A DNA stretch of 64,000 nucleotides from Numida meleagris (taxonomy: Eukaryota; Chordata; Aves; Galliformes; Numididae). The stretch covers positions 5,639,077-5,703,076 of the forward strand of contig NC_034411.1 in NCBI RefSeq assembly GCF_002078875.1. Reading direction: 5' to 3'. Positions 55,101-61,382 of the stretch are shown here, piece by piece (position 1 is the first letter of the stretch; every line of letters starts with the position of its first letter). Under the pieces are notes generated by a model. The model was not told the DNA's origin, ran no database searches, and saw only the letters and a program-made list of their open reading frames with translations. The position numbers and the translations under genes are program-made.

Positions 55101-58100
55101 TGAAGGAGCCATAACTAAATATTTAATTCTCCTTTTCAATATTTTAGCCTAGATTTGCATCTCGTAATCTATTCCAGCAGTCACAACGTAAAGTACACAT
55201 TGAGCTCAGTATTTTTTGAATCAATGATTCCAGTCATTTTTGTTGATCTTTCCCAAACATAATTCAGATAATGAGGTTCCAGAAACCAAGCTCAAAAAGG
55301 TATGGACACAGGGGCTCACCAGGGGAAGCACAGAAGGCCGCTTCTGTTTGGCTGTGTGATGTATTTGCGACCAGGAGCTGAGCTGTGATCACACCACAAT
55401 CGTAAGCTCAAATTCACCTCTTCTAAGCTGAACAACTTCAAAGATGAACCACAGAGGAAAAAGGCACAGAAATGAAAGAGAAAAACAAGTTACAAGCCAC
55501 TGATGTTCAAAAACCATGTACTTTAATACAGGTGAGAAGTTTTGAAGAAACAACACCAGAGAGCGTTGGCATTCTTTACTGCTTGAACACAAGAGCTTTG
55601 GCTTTGCTTCAGCACCGCTGACGTTTTCTATTGTGGAAAAGCCTTATGAGAGTCCAACTAGTTTTTCTAGAACATCTTGACCTGTGGCATCCCAGTTCCC
55701 AGCCAACAATCATCCCTGGCGTTCGCTTCTCTCTTTGGCGTTAACTTCTCATCTTAGCAAAGGCCATAGCTTCATCAGACCCCACTCCTTAGCACAGCCA
55801 TCCAACATCACATTTTATCACCTCTTTGACACACGGCTCAACCGTTTGTTATTTAAATTATTGAAGAGAGCTCTTCTGGTTTATGCTTGCAAAGTTCCCA
55901 GCATACTACCGAGATAACTATGGCATTAACTGCTCACACTCATAGCCGCTGCTTCTTCTATTCCTACCCAGCCAGGGCTGGTCTCCTTATTATAGAATCA
56001 CAGAATGGCTTGGGTTTGAAGGGACCCCAGGGATCATCAAGTTCAAACTCCCCCGCCACAGGCAGGGCCACCAATCTCCAGATCTGGTACTAGACCAGGT
56101 ATCTAATAATTCTAATTATGCTACCCAATAATTTCTTGCCTTAAGCAAGAAAACCCTGAAAATACAACCATACCCCATGCTACTACATGGATCATAAGAC
56201 TTCTGCCACCTCATTCTTGCCAGTGATAACCCAGACTTTTCTGTAAGCCCACTATGCTTTGGTGCAGTCTGTACTTCGTTTGCTTCAACAGCAACTTCTC
56301 CAGCCTTTCCCTAGTTTTCCCATGGTTTGCTTGCAGCCTTTCGACACACCTTACTGCATCCCTTCCTCAGACATGACTCGTTTATATGACATCTGAAAGG
56401 GCTCACAATAAGCAGCACCTCTGTTTCCCAGCTCACATGGTGAGCTCAACTGCACATTCATTCCAAAACTACAGACTGTAGTAACAGTCACAAACTACCA
56501 TCGCTAAGGCCTCTATCATCTTTGACGGCATTCTTACATAATTACAGATGTTTGTGACTTCTTCAGGAATTGCTAGATGGTGACACCTTCCCACCACATT
56601 AACCTTACATAGGAAGCTGGCCACACCCACTGGGTATCATCATGTCATTGCCAACCACAACCATCTGCTAAGTGCATCTTCATTTAGGTCAGTTAAAGGG
56701 TAGTGATTAAGGACAGATGATGCGTACACTGTCATGCTGATGCTCTTTTCCCTTGTTCTCCCATTACAATTCTGAAAACTTGAGTGTGATCATGCTGTAG
56801 AATAAAGCTCTTCCTACTGGTTGCATCTCTTGAAAAGATGAAATAATAAATAGAAAATAAAAATATCTATTTGCATACCACACAAGACCAAGACCCCTTA
56901 TTTTGGAGCTCCAGTCCTCTTAGCATCAACTTTATGTGATCCAAGAATGCAGATCTGAGCTTACATCGTTATGCACTGGTCCAACACTCACATTGGAAGT
57001 AGCATACTGATGATAGCTTATATACACTTACACATATACACACACACAGAGCTTATTCTAGGGGGGAAAGTGCATCTGATCCGACAACTTTCCCAAAGGA
57101 AAAATCTGCTAGAGGGTCATTAAATGGGTTCAAGCTTTTGGACATGAGAAATGGCAAGGTGAAAAAGTCACATTCAGAACAGTTAGTTTATCTTGCCAAG
57201 TCAGCATCCAAGCAGATTTGTATTGGATTCAGACTCTCTCCGTATAAAGAATGAGGTGAGACAGAGGTACGCCCTCCTTGGGCACACCAGAGCCTCATCT
57301 ATCCTCACAGGTCTTTCAACTTGTGTCCTTCCTCGTAATCACTTCATCTTATCTCACTGCCCCCGTGTTACACTGATGGCACACACATTTTGTCTAAACA
57401 CTCCATCTTTTGCGTCTCAACTCAAATAAGCATAGATAACTAAGAAGTTCCATACGCAACGTCATCTCCTGTGTGGATCACTCCTAAACATCAGGGTAGG
57501 AAATAAAGGTTTCAGCTGGCTGCTGTCCCCTTGTTTACTGCAGCTGCAACTAAAAACACTCCAGTCACAGCAGCTTATTTTATACCTCTGTCCTTTGCAT
57601 CGCTAGATTAATTTGAGCTATTGAAAACTCTGCTATGGATACTAAAGCATGGATTGTGCAAGCAGCTATTTTTAAAAGACAGCATAATGTTGGTTCTCAA
57701 CTTCCTAAGGTACTGATAAAGATTTAAAATACGAAGAGCAATGGATAAGCACATAGGAAGAAGAATTTACTGCAGGGCAAACGCATATTCTGATGCCAGC
57801 TGCACCTTCTGCAGGTAAAGACTGCGTATGACCCTCCCCTAGTATATCCAACTAATTGCATTCAATAACCAAATTGAATACAATGAATACAAATACAAGA
57901 AACAGAAGAAAAAGGTTCAAAATCATGAAAACCTTGTGTTCCTCTATTACTTCCTGAATTAAAACCAGAGTAGAGTTATCAGGGTAGGAAATTGAGGAGA
58001 AATAAAAATTAGGAGAAGAAACTAGATTCTTCCTGATATTGTTTTCTTTGCTAAATATCAGAACGTTTTCTTAGCATACTCTAGATTAATAGAATGGGAG

Positions 58101-60904
58101 GGAGGGGGGAAGTAAAAAGATGGTTTTCTTGAATACTGATTTGATCTTAGCTTCCACACAAATAAAAGTTGATGTAAAACTGATTTAAGAAGAGATTATT
58201 CCCTCATTCTTCTTGGAAGACACTGAACAGATGAATGAAAGCAACATATTTTTTTGAACTGTGCAGACACAGCACACAAAGACAGCTAGAATTAGGCTCG
58301 ACTTAACAGGACCCCAAGGCCGCAGCCATTCAGCAGACAGTGAGTAGCCACCAGCAGCCAAACGGATGGGATCTCCCAGCCAAGCCCTCCAAATCACATG
58401 TCGATAATCAAACGTTTCTAATGACTGTTTTAGAAAACGAGCCTTTCGATGAACAGTGACCAAAACTCACCAGAGCCAAAATGCATCAACCACCTAAATT
58501 CAGCTCCATACAAATTTCTACTCTATGAAGAACACCTACTCCTCTGCCAGCTGACAGGTTTTTAGCCATTTTACAGAATCGTTAAATATAAGGACAAATG
58601 TCATTGCAATTTTGCATTGAGTTAGGGAAAGCAAAGAGTAAACAGGGACTCACTATGTAACGGAACCTTCTAAGCTCATGCTCACAACTGATGCCAAAGC
58701 AGTAACTGTAAAGTCATTAGACATCATTTTTATTACATTATTCAGAGATACAGCACACATATAGGCTGGCATAGCCTCTGCACAGTGGATCTGGGACATT
58801 AACTGCTTTTAGAGAATGGCCAAGGTCTCTGACAATAGCACTGAAACGAACAAACTCCTTCCAGGTCAAACCAGTGAAAGAAAAAAGCAAAACGAAGTCA
58901 CAGCAGAAGGGAGATGAAGGGAGAAAAAAAGAAAAAAGAAAAATCAAACTCAAAACCAAAGCCTGTCATCTAAGCAATGGCACGGCACGCCATCTGAAAA
59001 CAAACCCCTCCCTGTCACACGATTCATTCCAAGACCTGTGCTCATGACTCATTACACCATTAGCAGTACTATTACAATATACAGTGTAACTGCTCCCTAA
59101 TGCAGGAGTTTCCCCATAACTATTCATTACCTCGGTTTTCTCTAATTAAAAGTGACTCATGAAGTAAGTTGCATTGTATGACTAAGCCCAGAACAAACCA
59201 AAGCAAATTTACAGGCACACATGAAATTAAATTTAACTCTCTATAGTATCACGTTAAAAACTTTGGCAACAAGAGCTGCAGAGTGAACACTCAACTGGGA
59301 AGTTCCTTTCAGCTAATAAAAAGGCCCTCTGTCTACAAAATACTGCAGTGCTCACAGTGATGACCCTTAAAGACAAGCACAGCTAAGAGAAGACATACAC
59401 AAGGGAAAAATAAGACTTCTGGCCCTTATGGTTTGCAACACCTGCACTACTGCAGGAGGAAGCACACGGGCATCCTCAGCTTACCAGCACATGATTGAGC
59501 TGTGGATGTCCGTGTTCACTGCAAGGGAGCTGGACTAGATGACCTCTCACTAGATGACTTCCACTTGCAGTTTATCAGTTGTTTCCACTGCCTGCCACAA
59601 TCACCCCCTTTGCTGCCAAACATTCTCCTCTCTTTTCTGCCTCCGAGCGCATCATAGCTCCAGCACACAAACTCCTCAATGCTTACCAACACTTTAAAGT
59701 CCTACGCTGCCCATTGTCAGAGGCTCTCAAAGGAAAGGTGAAATGCATACAGAATCATAGAATCACCCAGGCTGGAAAAGAACTCCAAGATCATCCAGTT
59801 CAACTGCCCACATACCACCAGTATTTCCGACTAAGCCATGTCTCTTAGTACCACACCTAAACGTTTCTGAACACCTCCAGAGACGGGGACCGCACCACCT
59901 CCCTGGGCAGCCTGTGCCAGCTGCTCTCTGGTCTTTCGAATAAATTATTCCTCCCATCCAACCTGAACTTCCCCTGGAGCAACTTGAGGCCGGGGGGTAA
60001 TGTTAAAGATTGATAAGCAGGACAGTGTTAAAGATTGATGAGAACCATGTTAAACCACGAGGGGTGCCCATGACAAGCTCCCACGCTGACCTGGACCTCA
60101 GCCACTCAGCCCCACGGAACCGGCCCAGCTGCCTGACACAACGCCGTCCCACACCAACCTGCAGCAACTTCATTTCCGTACATTTTCTTTCCTCCACTGA
60201 AAATGACATCTGCGGATGCTTAGAACTTTGCCAATTTGCTTTTCTTAAGATGCCCGAATCAGAGCAAATGAAAGGCGCCGCAGGAGCCCGAGGGCCTGTT
60301 GAGGCTTTTACAACACTTAACTTGCAACATCAGTTGAGAACGATAGATCACGACCACTGCTGACAGAATGCGACCATCCGCTGCTACGTGTGCTTCTTAA
60401 ATTACATCATTAGAAACGAAGCGTCCCGCGCGCTGATTTCAGCGCGGACAACAGCCCCGGCCCCACAGCTGCGGACAGCAAAGCCGTGTTAGCAGCGGGC
60501 AGGAGGCCCCGCGCCCAGGAGCCGGCCGGCAGCCCGTGCCATGCCCCAGAGGCAGCAGCCGGCCTCGGGGTGCAGCTCCGAGCTGATCCAAGCGCTCAGC
60601 CCGGACGCTCGCTCTCGGCAGCCCCTCCTCTCACCGCTCCCTCTCCCCGCCCAAGCTCCCTTCTCCCCTCGCGGGCGATCAGACCCCGCCGAGGGGAAGC
60701 CCGGCCGAGCCCGGCAGCAGCCCGGCCCGCCCGGGCGCTTCCCCTCCCGAAGTTGCAGCCGGGTCCGCCGAGAAGCGCCCCAAAGTTCCGCGCACCGCCA
60801 TCCCAGCCCACACCGCTACCGGCAGCGGCAGCCCCGCCGCGCCCGCCCGGCACTCACCGGCGGTTCATGGGCCGCACCCGCACGGCCACCTTCACCGAGG
60901 CCAT
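977..60904 (-). CDS. KIF16B: KIF16B kinesin-3 motor, 5' half of gene (coding exons 1-15)
   Basis: This is the coding span of a plus-end-directed kinesin-3 motor that moves early endosomes along microtubules and takes part in receptor recycling and sorting (family knowledge). Fifteen exons are seen on the minus strand, each with GT and AG boundaries and matching phases; joined they give 1612 nt, about 537 residues. The motor domain covers roughly residues 1-360, with P-loop GQTGSGKS at 102-109, switch I NDVSSRSH at 217-224 and switch II DLAGSE at 252-257. A neck and coiled-coil segment follows, then an FHA domain from about residue 478. The start is the ATG of a CpG-island exon followed by [15 protein letters not shown], the usual kinesin-3 N-terminus. 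Mammalian KIF16B has about 1300 residues, so the stalk and the PI(3)P-binding PX domain lie beyond the left edge. No frameshift or stop was found in any exon. Identification rests on recognised protein sequence, not on a database search. Confidence 0.96.
1115..2956 (-). other. KIF16B: KIF16B intron 14
   Basis: This intron of about 1.84 kb splits the FHA domain in phase 1. Its main content is a CR1 copy at 1480-2178 inserted antisense to the gene. The rest is AT-rich with nothing recognised. Confidence 0.85.
1480..2178 (+). mobile_element. CR1 LINE fragment (ORF2 end and 3' UTR)
   Basis: On the plus strand this reads as a diverged tail of the CR1 reverse transcriptase, with the familiar stretch about EKHLGVL, C-ALAAQK and the LGCI motif. 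It continues into the CR1 3' UTR (GAGCTGTGGGTGCCCCATCC) and ends TGTGATTCTATGG. It is 5'-truncated, as most CR1 copies are, and its frame is broken in several places. It lies antisense inside intron 14. Confidence 0.88.
2957..3008 (-). CDS. KIF16B: KIF16B exon 14 (FHA start)
   Basis: This 52-nt exon encodes [17 protein letters not shown] (residues 475-491) plus one base of Val492. It starts the FHA domain, and VGRED holds the conserved Gly-Arg pair of the FHA fold. The acceptor is TTACTTAG and the donor GTATGGAA. It leaves the frame in phase 1. Confidence 0.95.
3009..3508 (-). other. KIF16B: KIF16B intron 13
   Basis: A 500-bp phase 0 intron between exons 13 and 14. It is AT-rich, with an A10 tract near 3273. 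Nothing else is recognised. Confidence 0.85.
3509..3628 (-). CDS. KIF16B: KIF16B exon 13
   Basis: This 120-nt exon (40 codons, residues 435-474) begins [20 protein letters not shown] and continues [20 protein letters not shown]. This is the kinesin-3 segment leading into the FHA domain; the [14 protein letters not shown] core is near-invariant in the group. The acceptor is CCTTTACAG and the donor GTAAATAC. It is phase 0 on both sides. Confidence 0.96.
4249..4895 (-). mobile_element. CR1 LINE fragment, sense to KIF16B
   Basis: The left end carries the CR1 3' terminus in reverse (TAGAATCATTTGGGTTAG), followed by the reverse complement of the 3' UTR and reverse-transcriptase tail, including the CTCCAGACTGAACAACCCC block. 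It is well diverged and frame-broken. The right, 5', end is approximate and may extend to about 4925. Confidence 0.85.
5160..5510. other. GC-rich block of unknown origin in intron 12
   Basis: This stretch is distinctly GC-rich against AT-rich surroundings and gives open frames on both strands, typical of compositional shadows. It abuts a possible LTR remnant on its right. It may be part of a decayed transposable element. I do not recognise a family. Confidence 0.35.
5511..5725 (+). mobile_element. Possible solo-LTR remnant (avian endogenous retrovirus type)
   Basis: The order of elements resembles avian LTRs: an ACTGGCCCAAATGGACC stretch, then TTCCATACCATGTC, then TGCTCAGCAGTAAAAACTG where a promoter box would sit, then GGTCTGGCTGGACATCGG. 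No internal retroviral genes are present. It looks degenerate and non-functional. Family and exact ends are unsure. Confidence 0.45.
7036..7255 (+). mobile_element. CR1 LINE 3' end
   Basis: A 220-bp 5'-truncated CR1 copy. It starts in the 3' UTR (TAGATTAGATGTAAGGAAG), contains the GAGCTGTGGGTGCCCCATCC block and ends in the terminal motif CATTCTATGATTCTATTA. It is GC-rich and less diverged than the copy at 1480-2178. It is antisense to KIF16B. Confidence 0.92.
12393..13027 (-). mobile_element. CR1 LINE fragment, older subfamily
   Basis: The left end shows a CR1 3' terminus in reverse (ATCACAGAATATCCTGAGTTGG), then 3' UTR and ORF2 tail including the GAGGAGCTGCAGCCGCCATC block. It runs to the TTTCTGCAGGGCTGCTCTCC region of the reverse-transcriptase C-terminus. 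GC-rich and CpG-depleted, with several internal deletions. It causes the overlapping frames on both strands here. Confidence 0.88.
15501..15510. repeat. G10 homopolymer
   Basis: Ten G in a row on the plus strand in intron 12. It is a likely length-variable and sequencing-error-prone site. Confidence 0.9.
16208..16234. repeat. Perfect 11-bp inverted repeat, A5 loop
   Basis: AAGATGTCATC at 16208-16218 pairs exactly with GATGACATCTT at 16224-16234 around AAAAA. It lies in intron 12 away from any exon. Confidence 0.88.
16588..16770 (+). mobile_element. CR1 LINE 3' end, diverged
   Basis: A 5'-truncated CR1 3' [23 protein letters not shown], then GGTTGGATTAGATGATCTTA and TTCCAACCTCAGAGATTCCG at the 3' end. 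The terminal repeat is degraded. It is antisense to KIF16B. Confidence 0.85.
22034..22066. repeat. Short tandem repeat, about 11-12-bp unit, three copies
   Basis: CTGAATTAA recurs three times at regular spacing (CTGAATTAAAT, CTGAATTAAAC, CTGAATTAAGC). It is a small intronic tandem array in intron 12. Confidence 0.85.
25054..25079. repeat. Tandem duplication of a 13-bp unit
   Basis: AAAAGATGCCAGT occurs twice in direct succession and then starts a third time. It lies in intron 12 and is a probable slippage duplication. Confidence 0.9.
28890..28949 (-). CDS. KIF16B: KIF16B exon 12
   Basis: This 60-nt exon encodes [20 protein letters not shown] (residues 415-434). It is a helical segment with the LTKEW-NKW motif shared by kinesin-3 proteins just before the FHA domain. 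The acceptor is TTTTATAG and the donor GTAAGGCA. It is phase 0 at both ends. The next intron is about 25 kb long. Confidence 0.94.
28950..31237 (-). other. KIF16B: KIF16B intron 11
   Basis: A 2.3-kb phase 0 intron. It contains a possible 30-bp CR1 3'-end scrap at 29850-29878. Otherwise it is AT-rich with nothing recognised. Confidence 0.85.
29850..29878 (+). mobile_element. Possible CR1 3'-terminal scrap
   Basis: The stretch AAGTCAAACCATTCTGTGAT followed by TCTATGAAG matches a CR1 3' terminus but is only about 30 bp. It may be an extreme 5' truncation or chance. Confidence 0.45.
31238..31303 (-). CDS. KIF16B: KIF16B exon 11
   Basis: This 66-nt exon encodes [20 protein letters not shown] plus AR (residues 393-414), a short acidic and helical linker after the neck. 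The acceptor is CAACTATAG and the donor GTGAGTTA. It is phase 0 at both ends, so skipping it would keep the frame. Confidence 0.94.
31304..33940 (-). other. KIF16B: KIF16B intron 10
   Basis: A 2.6-kb phase 0 intron. It contains a possible alternative last exon at 33114-33302, and a T16 tract at 32761-32776 (A16 on the sense strand). No CR1 copy was seen. Confidence 0.85.
33114..33302 (-). CDS. Candidate alternative last exon of KIF16B (unproven)
   Basis: On the sense strand, CTGTTCTTCCAG forms a plausible acceptor at 33303-33304. Behind it is a 62-codon frame starting [20 protein letters not shown] and ending [10 protein letters not shown], then a TAA at 33114-33116. The frame is in phase 0, matching the phase 0 donor of exon 10, so joining would give a motor-plus-neck protein of about 454 residues without FHA, stalk or PX. 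Against it, no AATAAA or ATTAAA was seen on the sense strand in the next 700 bp or so, and I recognise no homologue. It could equally be part of a retrocopy or chance. Confidence 0.25.
   Translation of the reverse strand, partial: NSDTSEFSDLNLSNLQSLFDADCLLNFTVSVATDDSYGDGEHKCYSTPVKDQKLKWPSLASG
33941..34116 (-). CDS. KIF16B: KIF16B exon 10 (end of motor, neck)
   Basis: This 176-nt exon encodes residues 334-392. It carries [20 protein letters not shown], the last motor motif, then [19 protein letters not shown], the kinesin-3 neck linker region. It ends with [19 protein letters not shown], the first neck coiled-coil heptads. The acceptor is CTCCTCAG and the donor GTTAGCTT, and the exon ends in phase 0. 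A possible alternative last exon in the same phase lies in the next intron at 33114-33302. Confidence 0.96.
34117..36845 (-). other. KIF16B: KIF16B intron 9
   Basis: A 2.7-kb phase 1 intron. It has a short AAAAC-unit repeat near 36141-36160. No gene or clear transposable element was recognised. Confidence 0.85.
36846..36977 (-). CDS. KIF16B: KIF16B exon 9
   Basis: This 132-nt exon encodes residues 290-333, [20 protein letters not shown] and [19 protein letters not shown] to [21 protein letters not shown] (310-327) is the conserved kinesin helix alpha-5 region that contacts tubulin. The acceptor is CATCACAG and the donor GTAAGTGT. It starts with two bases of Ala290 and ends with one base of Thr334. 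Confidence 0.96.
36978..37217 (-). other. KIF16B: KIF16B intron 8 (240 bp)
   Basis: The shortest intron here, phase 1, between exons 8 and 9. About a quarter of it is a CR1 3' end at 37067-37120. Confidence 0.88.
37067..37120 (-). mobile_element. CR1 LINE 3' end within intron 8
   Basis: GAGTCATAGTATGGCTTCGG followed by TTGGAAGAGACCTTAAAGAT and CATCTAG is a CR1 3' terminus in reverse. It is about 54 bp, strongly 5'-truncated, sense to KIF16B, and lies about 100 bp from the exon 8 donor. Confidence 0.75.
37218..37386 (-). CDS. KIF16B: KIF16B exon 8 (switch II)
   Basis: This 169-nt exon encodes residues 234-289 plus one base of Ala290. It contains [26 protein letters not shown] (252-257) is switch II, and [18 protein letters not shown] covers the microtubule-binding loop 12 / helix alpha-4 region. 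The donor is GTAAGTTA. The acceptor is preceded by an unbroken run of 18 T on the sense strand. The frame stays open beyond both splice sites, which I read as coincidence. Confidence 0.97.
37387..38080 (-). other. KIF16B: KIF16B intron 7
   Basis: A 694-bp phase 0 intron. Its acceptor side has an 18-T tract (plus-strand A at 37392-37409), and an AAAAT-unit simple repeat lies at about 37624-37648. Nothing else recognised. Confidence 0.85.
38081..38223 (-). CDS. KIF16B: KIF16B exon 7 (switch I)
   Basis: This 143-nt exon encodes residues 186-233, [20 protein letters not shown] and onward to [18 protein letters not shown] at residues 217-224 is switch I, which senses the nucleotide gamma-phosphate. 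The TAATGMN run before it is typical of kinesin loop 9. The acceptor is TTCTTTAG and the donor GTAGAAAC. It ends in phase 0. Confidence 0.96.
38224..38846 (-). other. KIF16B: KIF16B intron 6
   Basis: A 623-bp phase 1 intron between exons 6 and 7. AT-rich; nothing recognised. Confidence 0.85.
38847..38956 (-). CDS. KIF16B: KIF16B exon 6
   Basis: This 110-nt exon encodes residues 149-186. It starts with [14 protein letters not shown], the conserved kinesin motif of the central beta sheet, and continues through [20 protein letters not shown] and YVE. The acceptor is CCTTTCAG and the donor GTAAAAAG. It begins after two bases of a Ser codon and leaves one base of Asp186 (phase 1). Confidence 0.95.
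38957..39445 (-). other. KIF16B: KIF16B intron 5
   Basis: A 489-bp phase 2 intron between exons 5 and 6. Nothing recognised. Confidence 0.85.
39446..39543 (-). CDS. KIF16B: KIF16B exon 5
   Basis: This 98-nt exon encodes [20 protein letters not shown] and onward to RTEV plus two bases of Ser149 (residues 117-149). [11 protein letters not shown] is the conserved motor helix after the P-loop. The acceptor is TTGTTGCAG and the donor GTAGGTCTT, and the exon ends in phase 2. The loop around ISEKTKRNE differs from the mammalian form I remember, which fits a bird orthologue. Confidence 0.95.
39544..43114 (-). other. KIF16B: KIF16B intron 4
   Basis: A 3.6-kb phase 0 intron. The part at 39850-40700 is somewhat richer in GC and gives overlapping frames on both strands without domain signals. 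No transposable element or RNA gene was recognised. Confidence 0.82.
43115..43231 (-). CDS. KIF16B: KIF16B exon 4 (P-loop)
   Basis: This 117-nt exon (39 codons, residues 78-116) contains [28 protein letters not shown] is the Walker A / P-loop that binds ATP phosphate, and Lys108 is the invariant P-loop lysine. The acceptor ends in a T9 tract and TAG, and the donor is GTATGTAAT. It is phase 0 on both sides. This is the most diagnostic kinesin exon for ATPase function. Confidence 0.97.
44840..45075 (-). mobile_element. CR1 LINE 3' part
   Basis: It starts with a reversed CR1 3' end (ATCACAGAATCACCAAGGTT), then ATCATCCAGTCCAACCTACC, the ACACCTCCAGGGTCAGTGAC block and GGAGAATAAATTTTTCG. It is 5'-truncated at about 235 bp and sense to KIF16B. 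Confidence 0.92.
47191..47246. repeat. Homopurine minisatellite, 11-bp unit GGAGAGGGAGA
   Basis: Four exact copies of GGAGAGGGAGA run from 47201 to 47244, preceded by GGAGAGGAGA. The whole 56-bp tract is purine only on the plus strand, so it is pure pyrimidine in the KIF16B transcript. It lies in intron 3, about 165-220 bp after the exon 3 donor. Confidence 0.95.
47412..47525 (-). CDS. KIF16B: KIF16B exon 3
   Basis: This 114-nt exon (38 codons, residues 40-77) begins [21 protein letters not shown], a kinesin-3 motor segment; TFTYDF is the usual beta strand leading to the nucleotide pocket. The acceptor is CTTTTATAG and the donor GTAGGATT. The donor is weaker than the others in this gene because it lacks the +4 A / +5 G pair in full. 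The exon is phase 0 on both sides. A purine-rich tandem repeat lies about 165-220 bp downstream in the next intron. Confidence 0.94.
47526..48464 (-). other. KIF16B: KIF16B intron 2
   Basis: A 939-bp phase 0 intron between exons 2 and 3. Nothing recognised. Confidence 0.85.
48465..48534 (-). CDS. KIF16B: KIF16B exon 2
   Basis: This 70-nt exon encodes residues 16-39 ([23 protein letters not shown]). It completes the split Arg codon from exon 1, and the acceptor TTTCAG and donor GTGAGTAAG are both good. It belongs to the N-terminal motor core. It ends on a codon boundary (phase 0). The reading frame closes shortly outside the exon on both sides. Confidence 0.95.
51024..51147 (-). mobile_element. 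CR1 LINE 3' end, diverged
   Basis: It begins AATCACAGAATATCCCAAGT and runs through AGATCATTGAGTCCAACTCC and a GTCTGAGAGCAATGACCAAA stretch like the copy at 12393-13027. It is sense to KIF16B and probably the same older subfamily. The right end is approximate. Confidence 0.82.
55993..56098 (-). mobile_element. CR1 LINE 3' end
   Basis: TAGAATCACAGAATGGCTTG then GGTTTGAAGGGACCCCAGGG and a CAGGCAGGGCCACCAATCTC stretch mark a short CR1 3' UTR in reverse. It is 5'-truncated at about 105 bp. Confidence 0.9.
59521..59570 (+). mobile_element. Possible CR1 3'-end scrap
   Basis: AGCTGGACTAGATGACCTCT matches the CR1 3' UTR block that precedes the terminal repeats. The terminal ATTCTATG motif is missing, so the call is tentative. 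Confidence 0.45.
59751..59995 (-). mobile_element. CR1 LINE 3' part
   Basis: It starts AGAATCATAGAATCACCCAG, continues AGATCATCCAGTTCAACTGC, and has the CCTCCCTGGGCAGCCTGTGC and CTTGAGGCC blocks. It is 5'-truncated at about 245 bp and sense to KIF16B. It is the same 3' UTR type as the copy at 44840-45075. Confidence 0.93.
60001..60056. repeat. Imperfect tandem duplication, about 22-25-bp unit
   Basis: TGTTAAAGATTGAT occurs at 60001 and again at 60026, and TGTTAAAC begins a third copy at 60048. It follows directly after a CR1 end and lies in the first intron near the CpG island. Confidence 0.8.
60858..60904 (-). CDS. KIF16B: KIF16B exon 1 (start codon)
   Basis: This 47-nt first coding exon encodes [15 protein letters not shown] plus two bases of Arg16. 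It carries the first beta strand of the motor, with the VAVRVRP motif shared by nearly all kinesins. The donor reads GTGAGTG on the minus strand, and intron 1 is phase 2. The exon sits inside the CpG island, so any 5' UTR continues to the right of 60904. The transcription start cannot be placed from sequence alone. Confidence 0.95.
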
Positions 60905-60969
60905 GGCGCGGCGCGGCCCGGCCCGGCCTCGTCCCGCCGGGGCCGAGCGCAGAGCCCGGCCTACGCCAT

Positions 60970-60983
60970 GTCGCTATGGCGAC
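60970..60983. promoter_or_regulatory. Candidate X-box (RFX-like) site, about 66 bp upstream of the ATG
   Basis: GTCGCTATGGCGAC is a near-perfect palindrome that resembles the RFX X-box form GTTGCCATGGCAAC. It also contains a CCAT/ATGG core that YY1 could bind. It is a motif match by eye only. Position in a CpG-island promoter supports function, but it is unproven. Confidence 0.35.
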
Positions 60984-61382
60984 CCGCCCCCGCGCCGCCC
61001 TGCCCCGGCCGCTATGGGGGCAGCGCAGGGACAAACAACGGCGCGAGGCGCTGCTCCGCCCGGCCCGGCCCTGTCCCTTGCTCCTGCTCCTGCTCCTGCC
61101 CCGCCCCCGGGTGGCTCTGCTCTTCGAGGTGCCTGTACGCAGCTACGGAGATAGGTGTCTGCCTCTGCCTATCCGCATAGACAACGGTATCAGTGTGTTG
61201 TTGCTGCCGTGCGAACCTGTCCTCTGCGTTATCTATGGCTATCTGTGTTTTGTCTAGCTAGATATTTGCAATATCTGCATATACTACATGTTCCAGTGCT
61301 GGCATCAGTGCCAGTATCAGTCGATATCTGTCTCTGTCACACATCCACGGTATCTAGAGGGAGATCTGTATCAATCAATAGA

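Larger units (their letters stand above)
48535..60857 (-). other. KIF16B: KIF16B intron 1 (12.3 kb)
   Basis: The first intron, phase 2. It holds CR1 pieces at 51024-51147, 55993-56098, possibly 59521-59570, and 59751-59995, plus a short tandem duplication at 60001-60056. Its right end is in the CpG island. The longest frame (54386-54742, plus strand, 118 codons) has no recognisable domain. No other gene seen. Confidence 0.85.
60420..61120 (-). promoter_or_regulatory. CpG-island promoter of KIF16B
   Basis: This stretch is very GC-rich and full of CpG, in sharp contrast with the AT-rich introns on its left. It surrounds exon 1. GC-box cores (CCGCCC on the plus strand) occur at about 60984, 61055 and 61101. 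No TATA box is evident, as expected for a housekeeping-type dispersed promoter. A palindromic X-box-like site is at 60970-60983. Long plus-strand frames here (about 60486-61257) are products of the GC bias. The transcription start is not resolvable from sequence. Confidence 0.8.

Noticed and set aside
60486..61257. Long plus-strand frames of 222 and 238 codons
   Set aside because: They lie across the CpG island and are rich in Pro, Ala, Arg and Gly in more than one frame at once. This is the compositional shadow of GC-rich DNA over KIF16B exon 1, not a gene.
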